From Gemmatimonadota bacterium (lineage in GTDB: Bacteria; Gemmatimonadota; Gemmatimonadetes; Gemmatimonadales; Gemmatimonadaceae), in contig JADJRJ010000030.1 in the NCBI GenBank assembly GCA_016712265.1, positions 1,251,483 through 1,315,482 on the forward strand: 64,000 bases of DNA. The letters run 5' to 3'. The first letter of the stretch is position 1. Every line of letters starts with the position of its first letter. The notes beneath the pieces were generated by a model. The model was not told the DNA's origin and made no database searches. It saw nothing but the letters and a program-made list of their open reading frames with translations. Positions 55,411-64,000 of this stretch are shown piece after piece. Position numbers and translations under genes: made by a program.

Positions 55411-56067
55411 ATGCTGAAACGCCTCGTGCCCGCTCCTGATTGCGCTCGCTGGACTAGTCGAGCCGCTGGACGCCCAACGTCGTCCCCGCGAACGCGCACG
55501 GGACCAAGGGCTCGTGGTGGGAAACGCCCCGCGCTGGTTCGCCACCGCCGGCCCCGGGATCCACTGGGGTCCGTATGTGGTGGACGATGCCACCGGTAGC
55601 ACCTGGGACCTGGATGCGGCGTTCTCCTGCGCGGCTCACTGGAGCGGGAGGTCGCGCGGTTTCTGGCGGTGGGGGTGGCGTTCAACTACGCGCGGCTTCC
55701 CCTGAACTTCAACACCTTCGGCGGGACCTCGGGGTGCAGCCGTTGTGCGGCCGATGCCACGATCAGTTCGTATGGTGCGACCGTGCGTTATGGCGGCGGC
55801 CCCGGCTTCCACCAGGTGATCGAAGGGTTCCTGGGCGCGCTGCGTTATGGCAACTTCGCTGTCACGGGTCGCGAGGTGGACATTTCGAACACCGATTTCG
55901 CCTTTGGGGCCGGGTATGGGTTTGGCTACACCATCGCCCCTGACTGGCAGTTGCAGTTTGTGCAGGATGGCTTGTACGCGGTGCACGAGCGGAGCACATC
56001 CGGCCAGGGGGGTGGGCGCTTCGCGCGCCACTTCAACTCCAGGTTGTCGCTCCGTGTGGGGTTCTAG
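55411..56067 (+). CDS. Outer-membrane beta-barrel protein, frameshifted
   Basis: The ATG at 55411 reads MLKRLV and, after a one-base change near 55430, continues as a signal peptide PLLIALAGLVEPLDAQ. Next is VVGNAPRWFATAGPGIHWGP. A second change near 55625 leads to LLRGSLEREVARFLAVGVAF, then FGGTSGCSRCAADATISSYG, VRYGGGPGFHQVIEGFLGAL, GAGYGFGYTIAPDWQLQFVQ and the terminal FNSRLSLRVGF. The alternating strands and final Phe indicate a small outer-membrane barrel of about 200 residues. The CSRC pair is an oddity in an exported barrel and could form a loop disulfide. Divergent from murQ. Function unknown. Confidence 0.65.
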
Positions 56068-56168
56068 CCGGTGGCTCGCCGGCCCACGCACCCCGGTGAA
56101 AGCCGAGCCCTACGTTGTCGTACTTTCGCGTCCCGGACCACGTCGGGACCACCTGACACCTTCCAGAC

Positions 56169-57925
56169 ATGCGTGACATGAGCCGCCGTCTCCTTGCCTG
56201 CGCCCTTCTCGGCGCCCTCGCCTGCTCGCGCACGCCGACTCCGGGTGACTCGTTAGGCGCCGGTGTCCCGCCCAGGCAAGCCGCGACCTTCCCCGCCGGC
56301 TGGCGCTTCGCGGCGGGAAGCCCGGCCGCCTTTGGCAAGGAGTTCATGATCGCCAGCAATGAGCGCCGGGCGTCCGATGCGGGCAATGAGATCATCCGGG
56401 CCGGGGGCAACGCGGTCGATGCCGCCGTGGCCGTGGGATTTGCCCTCGCCGTCACCTACCCGGTCGCGGGCAACATCGGGGGCGGTGGCTTCATGGTGAT
56501 CCGCATGGCCGACGGGCGCAACGCGGCCATTGACTACCGTGAGGTCGCCCCGCTCGCCGCCCATCGCAACATGTACCTCGATGCCGCCGGCAATCCCACC
56601 AACGAAAGCATTGTGGGGTACCGCGCGTCAGGCGTCCCGGGAGCGGTCGCCGGCATGGCAGAAGCGCTGGCCAAGTACGGCACCCTGACGTTGTCGCAGG
56701 TGATGCAACCCGCCATCAGGCTCGCGCGGGACGGCTTCACCGTGGACTCGTCGCTGCACCTCTCGCTCGCCTCCAGCCGCGACTACCTCGCCCGTTTTGA
56801 CGGCAAGGACGTCTTCTTCCCCAACGGCCAGCCGCTCGCCGTGGGGAGCCTGTTCCGGCAACCGGCCCTGGCCCGCTCCCTGGAGTACATCGCCAGCACG
56901 GGCCCGAAGGCGTTTTACGACGGACCGGTCGGCGACTCCCTGGTGGCGGCGATGACGCGCGGCGGCGGCATCATCACCCGCGAGGACCTGCGACGGTACA
57001 CCCCCGAATGGCGCGCCCCCATCCGCAGCAGCTACCGCGGCTACAGCCTGTTCACCATGCCGCCCGCCTCGTCCGGCGGCATCACCATCACCGAAGCACT
57101 TAACATGCTGGAGACCTGGTCACAGGTCCCGGCCTGGGGACGCCGGAGTACGCCCACCTCCTGGGCTCGGCCTACCAGCGTGCGTTCATCGACCGCAATA
57201 ACAAGCTGGCCGACCCCGCCTTTGTCCAGGTCCCCATCGCGCAACTCACCAGCAAGGCGTACGCGCGTACGCTGGCCAGGACGATCGACCCGGCCCGCAA
57301 GACGCCCACCCCGCCCAACGGGGCGCAGATCATCGAAGGCCAGCACACCACGCACTATTCCGTTGTGGACAACCACGGCAATGCGGTCGCGACGACCACC
57401 ACCATCAACAACGGCTACGGCTCCGCGGTCTACCTGAAGAATGTCGGGTTCTTCATGAACGACGAGATGGACGACTTCGCCACGGCGCCCGGCAAGCCCA
57501 ACATGTTCGGCCTGGTGCAGTACGAAGCCAACGCCATCGCCCCAGGCAAGCGCATGCTCAGCGCGATGTCACCCACGATCGTCCTCGACCCGCAGGGTGA
57601 ATTGCTCCTGGTGGTTGGCGCAGCCGGGGGGCCGCGCATCATCACCGCGACCTCCCAGGTGATCCTCAACGTCATCGACCACCGGATGTCGCTCGCCGAC
57701 GCGATGCGCGCCCCGCGCCTGCACCACCAGGCGTTGCCGGACACCCTGATGGTGGAGACGGGTGGCCTCACGCCGGAGGCCGAGTCCGGGCTGCGGGCGA
57801 TCGGGCACGCCGTGCGGTACATCCCGGGGATCGCGAACGTCAACGCGGTGATGCGCGTGAAGGGTGGCTGGGAGGGCGTGAGCGAACCGCGAGTGGGTGG
57901 CACCGGAGGGACCAGCGCTCGGTAG
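56169..57925 (+). CDS. ggt: Gamma-glutamyltransferase, frameshifted
   Basis: The ATG at 56169 (or 56178) opens a lipoprotein signal with LGALACSRTPT. N-terminal subunit motifs: NAVDAAVAVGFALAVTYPVA, GNIGGGGFMVIRMADG, DYREVAPLAA, GVPGAVAGMAEAL and TREDLRRY-like ITREDLRRYTPEWRAPI. Near 57140 the frame changes by one base from VPAWGRR to GTPEYAHLLGSAYQRAFID. The autoprocessing nucleophile Thr is in GQHTTHYSVVDNHGNAV, followed by TTTINNGYGS, MLSAMSPTIVLDP and the oxyanion loop VVGAAGGPRIITATSQVILN. The mature enzyme hydrolyses or transfers gamma-glutamyl groups, e.g. from glutathione. Corrected length is about 585 residues, normal for the family. Confidence 0.92.
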
Positions 57926-58157
57926 GAGGTCCCCCCGCGAAGCGTCCCGCGGGACACGGCCGGTGACCTGGTCTTGGACCTCGCACCGCGACCCGCGCCA
58001 CACGCCGGCCTGAGCCCCCTCCCAGCAAGCGGCAGCGCGGAGTTCCCAGGGCACGGGCCGGTGCGTCCACCCCGGGATCTTGCTACTCACCACCTGTCCA
58101 TCGGCGTGGGCGTCACCCGGGTCACACACTGGGGTCATTCTCCTAACCCGACCCCCG
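57926..58157. other. Intergenic, no feature seen
   Basis: These 232 bases between ggt and the next gene hold no credible gene; short open frames here are antisense or overlap neighbours. I find no clear hairpin. Confidence 0.4.
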
Positions 58158-59615
58158 ATGCACGATCCCATGCTCCGCCGCGTGCTCACGCTACATGTTG
58201 CTTGCCTGCTGCCCCTCGCCACCCTGGGTGCCCAAGGCACGACGACGCCTGTGGAACGCGCGATTGCCCGAATGGGCGGCCTCCCAGCCCTCCAACGCAT
58301 CCAGCGCGTCCGTTTCGAACAAATGACCCTCTGGCACCGCCAGACGTTCGAGTCACGCCCGTTCAGCGACGTGGTGGGTTCCTACGAGCGCGTCTCCGAC
58401 CTCCGCGACTACTCGCTCCCCGCGTGGAGAAACACGCGCCGCCCGGTCAGCGCGGCCGCGTCGCCCTTCACCATGACCGACCTCGTCCGCGACTCGGTGG
58501 CTGCCCGCCTCGCTCCCACCGCACCAAATGCCCCCGCCGCGTGGACCGCCCTCAACATGGCGTACGTCGACGAGCGTAGGGAACTCTTCACCTTTGCGCC
58601 GGACCGTGTCCTGCTCGCCGCACGCGCCAGCACAGACCTCAGGCCGCTCGCTGACACTCTCATCGACCGACGCGCGTACCACCGGGTGCGAGGGACGCTC
58701 GATCGTTTTCCCACCACGCTCTACTTCAGTGTGTCCGACGGCCTGCTCGCCAGGGCGACCTACCTCGCCGCGCACCCCGCCGACTTCGGCCTCGCTCCGT
58801 ATGGACCGATGGAAGTCGACCTGTGGTTCGGCCAGTGGCAACCCATCACCGTGCCGGGGAGTTCCCCGGTGACCTACCCCATGCAGTGGGACATCGCGCG
58901 TCTCGGAGTGCCGTACAAGCGTATCACCCTCCTCTCCGCCAACTTCGACGCGCCGGCTCCCCCCGATTCGTTCGTGATCGCCGACGACACCCGCGCAGCC
59001 TACCATTCCGGAGCAGCGTCGCGACCGATGTGGGACCTCCCCCTCGACTCGGCGCGGATCATCGATGGGCGTTTCGCCACCCTGGGCGCCATGGGATTCC
59101 CACCCGCCGCCGTCAAGGTGGGGAACCAGTGGATCCTGCTTGAGGGCACTGCCGTTCCCGATCGCGCACGAGCGGAGTCCGCATGGCTGAGCGGCCGCGA
59201 CGCGAGCAAGGGGTACGGGGCGGCGATCATCACCACAGGGCGCCCCATCCCTGGCGGTGCAACGTGGTTCCTCCAACAACAACTGCCGATCCTGTTTGGC
59301 AGCGGCTCCGAGCGCTCGCTCGGCACCATCCTCTCCAACTGGCAGGTGAAGCGCCCGGCCCCGCGGCCTGTCGTCGCGCCGCGCTGGCTGCGGTTCGATG
59401 GCGACTCGCTCGTGGTGGCCCCGCTGGATGTACCGGGAGCGGCCGGAGGCCTGGTGCTGTATGTCCCGTCGCTGCGCTGGGTCTATCACGCCCTGGCCGT
59501 CTCCCCGCTGGTACGCAGCCTCGTCCTGGAGGAGGCCCAACGGCGCGGCTGGGTCGTGGAGCGCATCGGGCACGCACGCGCCATCGTGACCCCCGTTCCC
59601 CCGCCCGCCCGTTAG
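58158..59615 (+). CDS. Secreted hypothetical protein
   Basis: 485 residues from the ATG at 58158; a second ATG at 58170 is possible. A signal peptide is evident (LTLHVACLLPLATLGAQG). The mature part starts VERAIARMGGLPALQRIQRV, resembling the N-terminal region of some secreted metallo-beta-lactamase-fold proteins (ARASTDLRPLADTLI, RVRGTLDRFPTTLYF, YGPMEVDLWFGQWQPI). However, no HxHxDH motif is present, and the C-terminal half (VKVGNQWILLEGTAVPDRA, IITTGRPIPGGATWF) looks like a degenerate form of that fold with metal ligands replaced. It may be an inactive binding protein. The TAG stop is in GTTAGGC, 3 bases before the histidine-kinase start, so it probably shares a transcript with the two-component pair. 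Confidence 0.7.
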   Translation: MHDPMLRRVLTLHVACLLPLATLGAQGTTTPVERAIARMGGLPALQRIQRVRFEQMTLWHRQTFESRPFSDVVGSYERVSDLRDYSLPAWRNTRRPVSAAASPFTMTDLVRDSVAARLAPTAPNAPAAWTALNMAYVDERRELFTFAPDRVLLAARASTDLRPLADTLIDRRAYHRVRGTLDRFPTTLYFSVSDGLLARATYLAAHPADFGLAPYGPMEVDLWFGQWQPITVPGSSPVTYPMQWDIARLGVPYKRITLLSANFDAPAPPDSFVIADDTRAAYHSGAASRPMWDLPLDSARIIDGRFATLGAMGFPPAAVKVGNQWILLEGTAVPDRARAESAWLSGRDASKGYGAAIITTGRPIPGGATWFLQQQLPILFGSGSERSLGTILSNWQVKRPAPRPVVAPRWLRFDGDSLVVAPLDVPGAAGGLVLYVPSLRWVYHALAVSPLVRSLVLEEAQRRGWVVERIGHARAIVTPVPPPAR

Positions 59616-59618
59616 GCA

Positions 59619-60731
59619 ATGGCCACCTCCACGTCGGACACGCCGACGGCACGACTGGCGTGGAGCTGGCTCCTCCTGGCCTTTCTCGTGCCCGGCGCGA
59701 TCGCCGCCCTGCAATCCGCAGCTGCGTATGCCACGCGCGACGCGCTCGGTCGGGAGTGGCCCTACGCCGTCCTGCAGCTCCCACGCTGGCTCGCGTGGGC
59801 GCCCGCCACGCCGCTCATCTTCGCCGCCCAGCGCCGCTGGCCCCTGGCACGCCCCGGGCTCTCGGGGGCCCTCGTGCGCCACGGGGTCCTTTCCCTGGTC
59901 CTGTCCACCGCGATGGAAGCGGTGTTCCTTCCCATCACGCTCGCCATCTCTGCACGCCTGAACCCCGGGGACGTGCGTGAGATCTCCGTCGCGGCGCTGG
60001 TGAGCCTGACACTCCTCGGCCGCCTGATCCCGGGCGCGTTAACCTACGCCGCCATCGTGGGCGTGGCGTCCACCCTCGATTCACGCGCCCGGCTGCGCCA
60101 CCGAGAAGCAGCCGCTGAGCAGCTCCGGGGACAGCTCGCGGCCGCCCAGCTGAGCGCCTTGAAGATGCAGCTCCATCCGCATTTCCTCTTCAACACGCTC
60201 CAGGCCGTGAACGTCCTCATCTCGCGCGATCCCGCGGCGGCGTCGCGCATGGTCACCCGACTCGGCGACTTGTTGCGCACGACCCTCTCCCGGGCCCGGG
60301 ACGCGGAGGTCCCACTGGGTGACGAGTTGGCGCTCGTCAGGCAGTACCTGGAGATCGAGCATATCCGCTTCGCCGATCGCCTGGTCGTCCAGTGGGACGT
60401 CGCGCCCGGGCTGCTGGGGTACTTCGTGCCGGACCTGATCCTCCAACCGCTGGTGGAGAATGCCATTACGCATGGGATCGCCACGGTCGCTGGCCCGGGA
60501 ACCATCACGATCTCCGCCACAGCGTCCGACGACGAGCTCCACCTGACGGTCCGCAACACGGGCTCCATACCCACGGCGCACGGCCCGGAGCGACTGGGCC
60601 TGGGCATCACCCGCGAACGCCTGCAGACCCGTTACGGCAGCCGCGCCCGCTGCACCCTGCAGGTGGATGCGTCCGGCACCACCACGGCTACCATCACCCT
60701 CCCCCTGGAACGCCACGACCCGCATGCCTGA
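59619..60731 (+). CDS. LytS/YehU-type sensor histidine kinase
   Basis: 370 residues. Four TM helices in about residues 13-150 (WSWLLLAFLVPGAIAALQSA, VLSLVLSTAMEAVFLPITLA, VAALVSLTLLGRLIPGALTY). The His_kinase domain has LKMQLHPHFLFNTLQAVNVL with the predicted phospho-His at 188, then MVTRLGDLLRTTLSRA, LILQPLVENAITHGI (N-box) and ERLGLGITRERLQTRYG. It starts 3 bases after the preceding exoprotein stop and overlaps its response regulator by 8 bases, so three genes form one unit. Same layout as the pair at 21541-23479, but with a different membrane domain, so probably a different signal. Confidence 0.92.
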   Translation: MATSTSDTPTARLAWSWLLLAFLVPGAIAALQSAAAYATRDALGREWPYAVLQLPRWLAWAPATPLIFAAQRRWPLARPGLSGALVRHGVLSLVLSTAMEAVFLPITLAISARLNPGDVREISVAALVSLTLLGRLIPGALTYAAIVGVASTLDSRARLRHREAAAEQLRGQLAAAQLSALKMQLHPHFLFNTLQAVNVLISRDPAAASRMVTRLGDLLRTTLSRARDAEVPLGDELALVRQYLEIEHIRFADRLVVQWDVAPGLLGYFVPDLILQPLVENAITHGIATVAGPGTITISATASDDELHLTVRNTGSIPTAHGPERLGLGITRERLQTRYGSRARCTLQVDASGTTTATITLPLERHDPHA

Positions 60732-61467
60732 GATCACCACGTTGATCGTCGACGACGAGCCGCTCGTGCGCGAGGGACTCCGCGGATGCTGTCATCGCGA
60801 TGGCCGGCTGACCGTGATTGGCGAGGCACGGGCGGGCGCCGAGGCGGTGGCGATGATTCGGCGGCACACGCCGGACCTGCTCCTCCTGGATGTACAGATG
60901 CCGGAACTCGACGGCTTTGGCGTGCTGGAGGCGTTAGGCGACGCCGCACCACCCGCGGTCGTCTTCATCACGGCCTACGAGCGTTATGCGATTCGCGCAT
61001 TTGACCTGCACGCGGTGGACTACCTTCTCAAGCCGTTCGACGAGGAGCGCTTCACCACGGCGGCGACACGGGCGATCGCCCGCGTGGGTGCCGGCCGACG
61101 GGACTGGACGCCGGTCGTCGCGGACGCGCGCGCCGGCAGCCGGCGACTCCTCGTCCGGGAAGAGGGGCGCACTGTCATCGTCCCGGTCGAGGACGTCGAT
61201 TGGATCGAGGCGGCCGACAACTACGTGAAGCTTCACACGGCGCGGCGGACCTGGATGTTGCGGGAGGCGATGCGGTACCTCGAGCAACAGCTTGCGCCTC
61301 AGGGCTTTGCCCGCGTGCATCGGTCGGCCATGGTGAACTTGTCGCGCGTCCGCGAAGTGCAGCCGCTGTTTGGCGGAGAATCGGTGATCCTCCTGGCGAC
61401 GGGCACCCGCGTGACCCTCAGCCGCGGCTACCGCGACCACTTTCGGGGGCGGCTCGCCACGGGGTGA
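60724..61467 (+). CDS. LytTR-family response regulator
   Basis: 247 residues from the ATG at 60724, inside the end of the kinase gene. The receiver starts TTLIVDDEPLVREGLR; Asp-56 in LLLLDVQMPELDGFG is the phospho-site and Lys lies in DYLLKPFDEER. The LytTR domain follows: VPVEDVDWIEAADNYVKLHT, FARVHRSAMVNLSRVREVQP and TRVTLSRGYRDHF. It lacks the receiver insertion seen in the paralogue at 22640. Targets probably lie elsewhere or include the upstream exoprotein gene; no binding sites were identified by eye. Confidence 0.93.
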   Translation: MPEITTLIVDDEPLVREGLRGCCHRDGRLTVIGEARAGAEAVAMIRRHTPDLLLLDVQMPELDGFGVLEALGDAAPPAVVFITAYERYAIRAFDLHAVDYLLKPFDEERFTTAATRAIARVGAGRRDWTPVVADARAGSRRLLVREEGRTVIVPVEDVDWIEAADNYVKLHTARRTWMLREAMRYLEQQLAPQGFARVHRSAMVNLSRVREVQPLFGGESVILLATGTRVTLSRGYRDHFRGRLATG

Positions 61468-61523
61468 CGGCGGGTCAGGCGCGGGCGCGGTCTTGCCGCC
61501 GCACAGCTCGCTGCACGCCGGGC

Positions 61524-62028
61524 CTACGGCGCAGATGCATCAAACATCCAGCCCATGATCCACCATCGCGTTCCGTCGTGAAAGAGGGTGATCGAGTTCA
61601 CCCCCCGGGCATACGGGGTGCCGCCCGGGGATCGCGCGCTGGCGTAGCTGCTCCAGACATGCACCATGTTGCCCGAGCGCTTCTCGACACGATCGGTCTC
61701 CCACTCCCAGAAGCCCTCCCCGCGCGGGGCATTGCTCCCCATGGTACCCCGCCAACGCCTGCACCCGCACCCGGGGGGTTCCTGCTGAGTCCTTGCTGGC
61801 GATCGCGACCCAGGCATTGGGATGATGCAGAGGGCGGTCGCGCTCGGCGTCGACGGTCCCACCGGCAGGCCCGGAAACGACCTCGTAGTAGGCTCGAATG
61901 ATTGCATCGATCGACGCCACGTCACGCGCCGCAGCGCCTTGCGCACCAAGTGATGCCGAAGCAACAAACGCGGAAACCACCAACAGCGCCTTGCTGATGG
62001 TTGGAAGGATCAGGCCAAGCCGATTCAT
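61524..62028 (-). CDS. Secreted NTF2/SnoaL-like protein, frameshifted
   Basis: From the ATG at 62028 (62037 also possible): signal peptide LILPTISKALLVVSAFVASA, then DVASIDAIIRAYYEVVSGPA, DAERDRPLHHPNAWVAIASK. Near 61740 the frame changes after RVQALAGYHG, and the protein continues as GEGFWEWETDRVEKRSGNMV, HVWSSYASARSPGGTPYARG and NSITLFHDGTRWWIMGWMF to 61524. The two parts together have the cone-shaped NTF2-like fold pattern (helix with IDAIIRAYYE, strands ending WWIMGWMF). Typical roles are ligand binding or small-molecule isomerisation; no catalytic set can be assigned. About 165 residues if corrected. Confidence 0.75.
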
Positions 62029-62077
62029 GGATCCCATGGGTGACACGAAACGTTCGCCAACGCAAGGCAGTACGTAC

Positions 62078-62588
62078 CTAGTCCTCGAGGCCTTTCCATG
62101 ACCAACGAGGCATACGCAGGCCTTCCGGGACATCCTGCCGTGAACGCGCATACGCCGCCATGGTCGTCGTCGTCGTCCATACAAAGTAGTCAAGCAGTGC
62201 CTGCCTCAAGGCCGGCTCCAGGCTACCCAGATCGTCCAGCGCAAGCGAGAAGCACGCGGTCGCCCGCACATCCATCTCCTCGTGTGCCCCATTGCCACTG
62301 TGCATTCGCATCGACTGACGATTCTGTGCCGTACTCCGCCGAGTAGGTTGCCGGACCGCCCCAAGCCTCTGCCCAGTACGCAGCAAGCCGTTCGGTGTGC
62401 TGTGGGTGGTAGCCATGACTGAAGGCGTGCGCGACCACCTCATCGCCAAGACAGCGTTCGTGCCAGGCATGGGCCAAGCGAAGCACGGCGTTCATCCCGC
62501 CCAGGGCATCGAAGAGCGGAGGTCGCGGCACGGGGAGTGGGAGTTCGACCGGGTGGGCATTGTCGTTCCGGTTCACACGGGCGCTCAT
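62078..62588 (-). CDS. Truncated haemoglobin-like protein (group II type), frameshifted
   Basis: From the ATG at 62588: PLFDALGGMNAVLRLAHAWH, VVAHAFSHGYHPQHTERLAA (the HPQHTERLA stretch carries the proximal-histidine region) and YWAEAWGGPATYSAEYG. Near 62310 the frame changes by one base to RMHSGNGAHEEMDVRATACF, DDLGSLEPALRQALLDYFVW and VPEGLRMPRWSWKGL, typical of group II truncated globins, including the conserved Trp. Corrected length is about 170 residues. Such proteins bind O2, NO or peroxide. The ATG overlaps a possible upstream stop (ATGA at 62585-62588). Confidence 0.85.
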
Positions 62589-62923
62589 GCGACGGGCAGG
62601 CAAAGGATGCGACGGAAGTACACCACCAGCAATGGCAGTGCCGTAGACGCTGAGAACATGAGGGTGCCAGCGGCATTCGCGCGGTCGCCGTTCGGTCAGC
62701 TTCCGCAGCAGTTTCGAACCCACCTGCGGTCGCCGCCGAACCCCCACGGGGGTGCCGCGACCGAGCCAGCAGTGTCGTTCGGATCCGACTCCTCCTCGTC
62801 GTCATTCCGTGCGCCGGCCAGGGCGACGACGGGGGCGGCGCCGCGTCAGGACGACCGGAGCAGACCGGCCACTACCTCCCTCCCACCGAGGGTGGCCCAA
62901 CACATGCATCATGCCGCGCACTG
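62585..62923 (-). other. Possible frame-broken upstream gene or spacer
   Basis: On the minus strand, a frame ending in TGA at 62585 overlaps the globin ATG and reads TLMFSASTALPLLVVYFRRI, a TM-like helix. An adjacent frame just upstream reads SKLLRKLTERRPREC. Together they could be the C-terminal part of a small membrane protein broken by an indel, translationally coupled to the globin. No start or family can be assigned, and the 340 bases might also be plain spacer between divergent genes. Confidence 0.25.
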
Positions 62924-64000
62924 ATGCCACGCTACCGCACTCCCGGCCCGACCGACCCCCGCCGCCGCTGGCGGCCCGACGTCGCCCTTGTGTTATGGCA
63001 CGCGGCCACAGGTGGTGAAGGTTGCCCGACTCCTCCCGCCCTGCAGCAGGAGTTGAGCGTCTTCACCGTGGACACGGGGCAACACTATGATGACGCCCTG
63101 CGCGGTGCCCTCTATCGGGATTTGGAGCTCGCGGCACCCGACGCGTTCCTCGGCGTTGGCCCGGGGGATCCGATGGAACAGGCCGCTCGTATGTCGGCAG
63201 CCACGACCCTGGTGCTCCTCGCGCATGCGCCCACGGATGGTCGTGGTCGTTGGAGACATGAACCCGACCCTCGCTGCGCGCTGGTAGCCTCGCAACTCGG
63301 CATCCCTGTCGTGCACGTCGAGGCCGGACTCCGGTCGGGCGACCCGGACATGGCCGAGGAGCGCAACCGGTGCATTGTGGATCATGCCAGTGCCCTCCTG
63401 TGTGCACCGTCGCTCCGGGCCGCGGCGACGCTGGCACGGAGGGGGTCACCGGACAGGTGGTCGTTCACTGGCGACATCGCGCGCGATGTTGGAAGCGTCC
63501 GTCGCGCGCTTGCCCACGGCCAGGGCCGAAGCGCCGTTTGTGCTCAGCACCCTGCATCGCGCCGAGTTGACTGATGCTCCAGAGCGGCTCCAAGAGGTGA
63601 TCACGGCGCTGGGACAACTCGCGCTCCCGGTGTTGCTTCCCCTGCACCCCCGCACCCGCGCCGCGATCGATACGCCGGCCGGCCCCTTTCCCCCTGGCCG
63701 CAGAATGACCGTCACGCCGCCGCTGGACTACACGCGCATGCTTTCGGCCATCCGCGACGCCAGCGTCGTCGTGACTGACAGCGGGGCGTTCAGCGCGAAG
63801 CGTACTGGCTCGGGACGCCGTGCGTGACGATGCGTGGGATCACGGAATGGGTGGAGACCGTTGAGCTGGAGCCAATCGGCTGATCGCCCCGTCAGGCGTC
63901 CGGTCGCCTGCCGCGAGGCGTCGACGCTGCGCGGTGCGCGCCGCGTGATTGGCCGCGCGACACCTATGGGGGTGCGGCGACGCCGGCCTGCGCATCGCCG
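62924..64000 (+). CDS. wecB: WecB-type UDP-GlcNAc 2-epimerase, multiply frameshifted, runs to window end
   Basis: Family motifs occur in order but in changing frames: GTRPQVVKVARLLP near 63000 (the GTRPE-type start), SVFTVDTGQHYDDAL, VVVVGDMNPTLAA near 63240, LGIPVVHVEAGLRSGDPDMA with AEERNRCIVDHAS, TGDIARDV near 63470, FVLSTLHRAE, ALPVLLPLHPRTRAAI, VTPPLDYTRML, VVVTDSG, QREAYWLGTPCVTMRGITEW near 63800 and GANRLIAPSG near 63880. At least six single-base shifts are needed. The enzyme epimerises UDP-GlcNAc to UDP-ManNAc for surface polysaccharides. The C-terminus seems to end close to position 64000 but may continue outside. Confidence 0.82.

Overview
The window is high-GC (clearly above 60 % by eye), densely coded bacterial chromosome. 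It looks like a member of the Gemmatimonadota. The main reasons are the long Ser/Thr kinases that share one kinase template (GQGGMATVYLAEDLKH) fused to TolB-like/TPR or beta-propeller sensors, MacB-type 'ADOP' permeases, a SusC/SusD pair, DUF5916 and BNR-propeller exoproteins, LytS/LytTR pairs, and many secreted DUF1579-like proteins. I saw no rRNA, tRNA, phage, insertion sequence or CRISPR array.

Layout. 0-21 kb is mostly envelope and secretion: a DUF5916 barrel protein, a PKD lipoprotein, a SusC/SusD operon closed by a strong hairpin, an internally deleted ADOP permease, a HAF/PKD lipoprotein, a large BNR-propeller exoprotein, and an intact ADOP permease translationally coupled to a serine beta-lactamase-like hydrolase. 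21.5-26.3 kb holds a LytS/LytTR two-component pair, then three genes with DUF1579-like domains, one fused to a metallo-beta-lactamase.

26.5-44 kb is a Ser/Thr kinase island. It has two kinase-TM-TolB-TPR proteins (minus strand) and three kinase-TM-propeller proteins (plus strand), with a PQQ dehydrogenase and a secreted endonuclease/exonuclease/phosphatase (EEP) protein between them. Directly behind the stop codon of the first TPR kinase lies a degenerate 21-bp (seven-codon) tandem array of 21 units, the most unusual sequence in the window. A two-unit remnant lies behind the second TPR kinase.

44-48.4 kb is a compact minus-strand operon: SUMF1-like protein, Gfo/Idh/MocA oxidoreductase, hydroxypyruvate-isomerase-like TIM barrel, AraC regulator and a DUF1579-like protein. 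It is divergent from apbE. 49.5-53.2 kb has a zinc-ribbon/TM/EEP protein, a double-zinc-ribbon/FHA protein and a PP2C phosphatase, plausible partners of the kinases. 53.3-58 kb covers wall recycling (MurQ, AnmK), an outer-membrane protein and gamma-glutamyltransferase. 58-61.5 kb has an orphan exoprotein and a second LytS/LytTR pair. 61.5-64 kb holds an NTF2-like protein, a truncated haemoglobin and a WecB-type epimerase that runs to the window edge.

Caution: at least eleven recognisable genes change reading frame by single bases (about 33.5, 38.6, 51.4-52.8, 54.2-54.6, 55.4-55.6, 57.1 and 61.7-63.9 kb). Conserved motifs continue across each break, so uncorrected sequencing indels are likelier than true decay. 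For these genes I give the whole span and describe the breaks.
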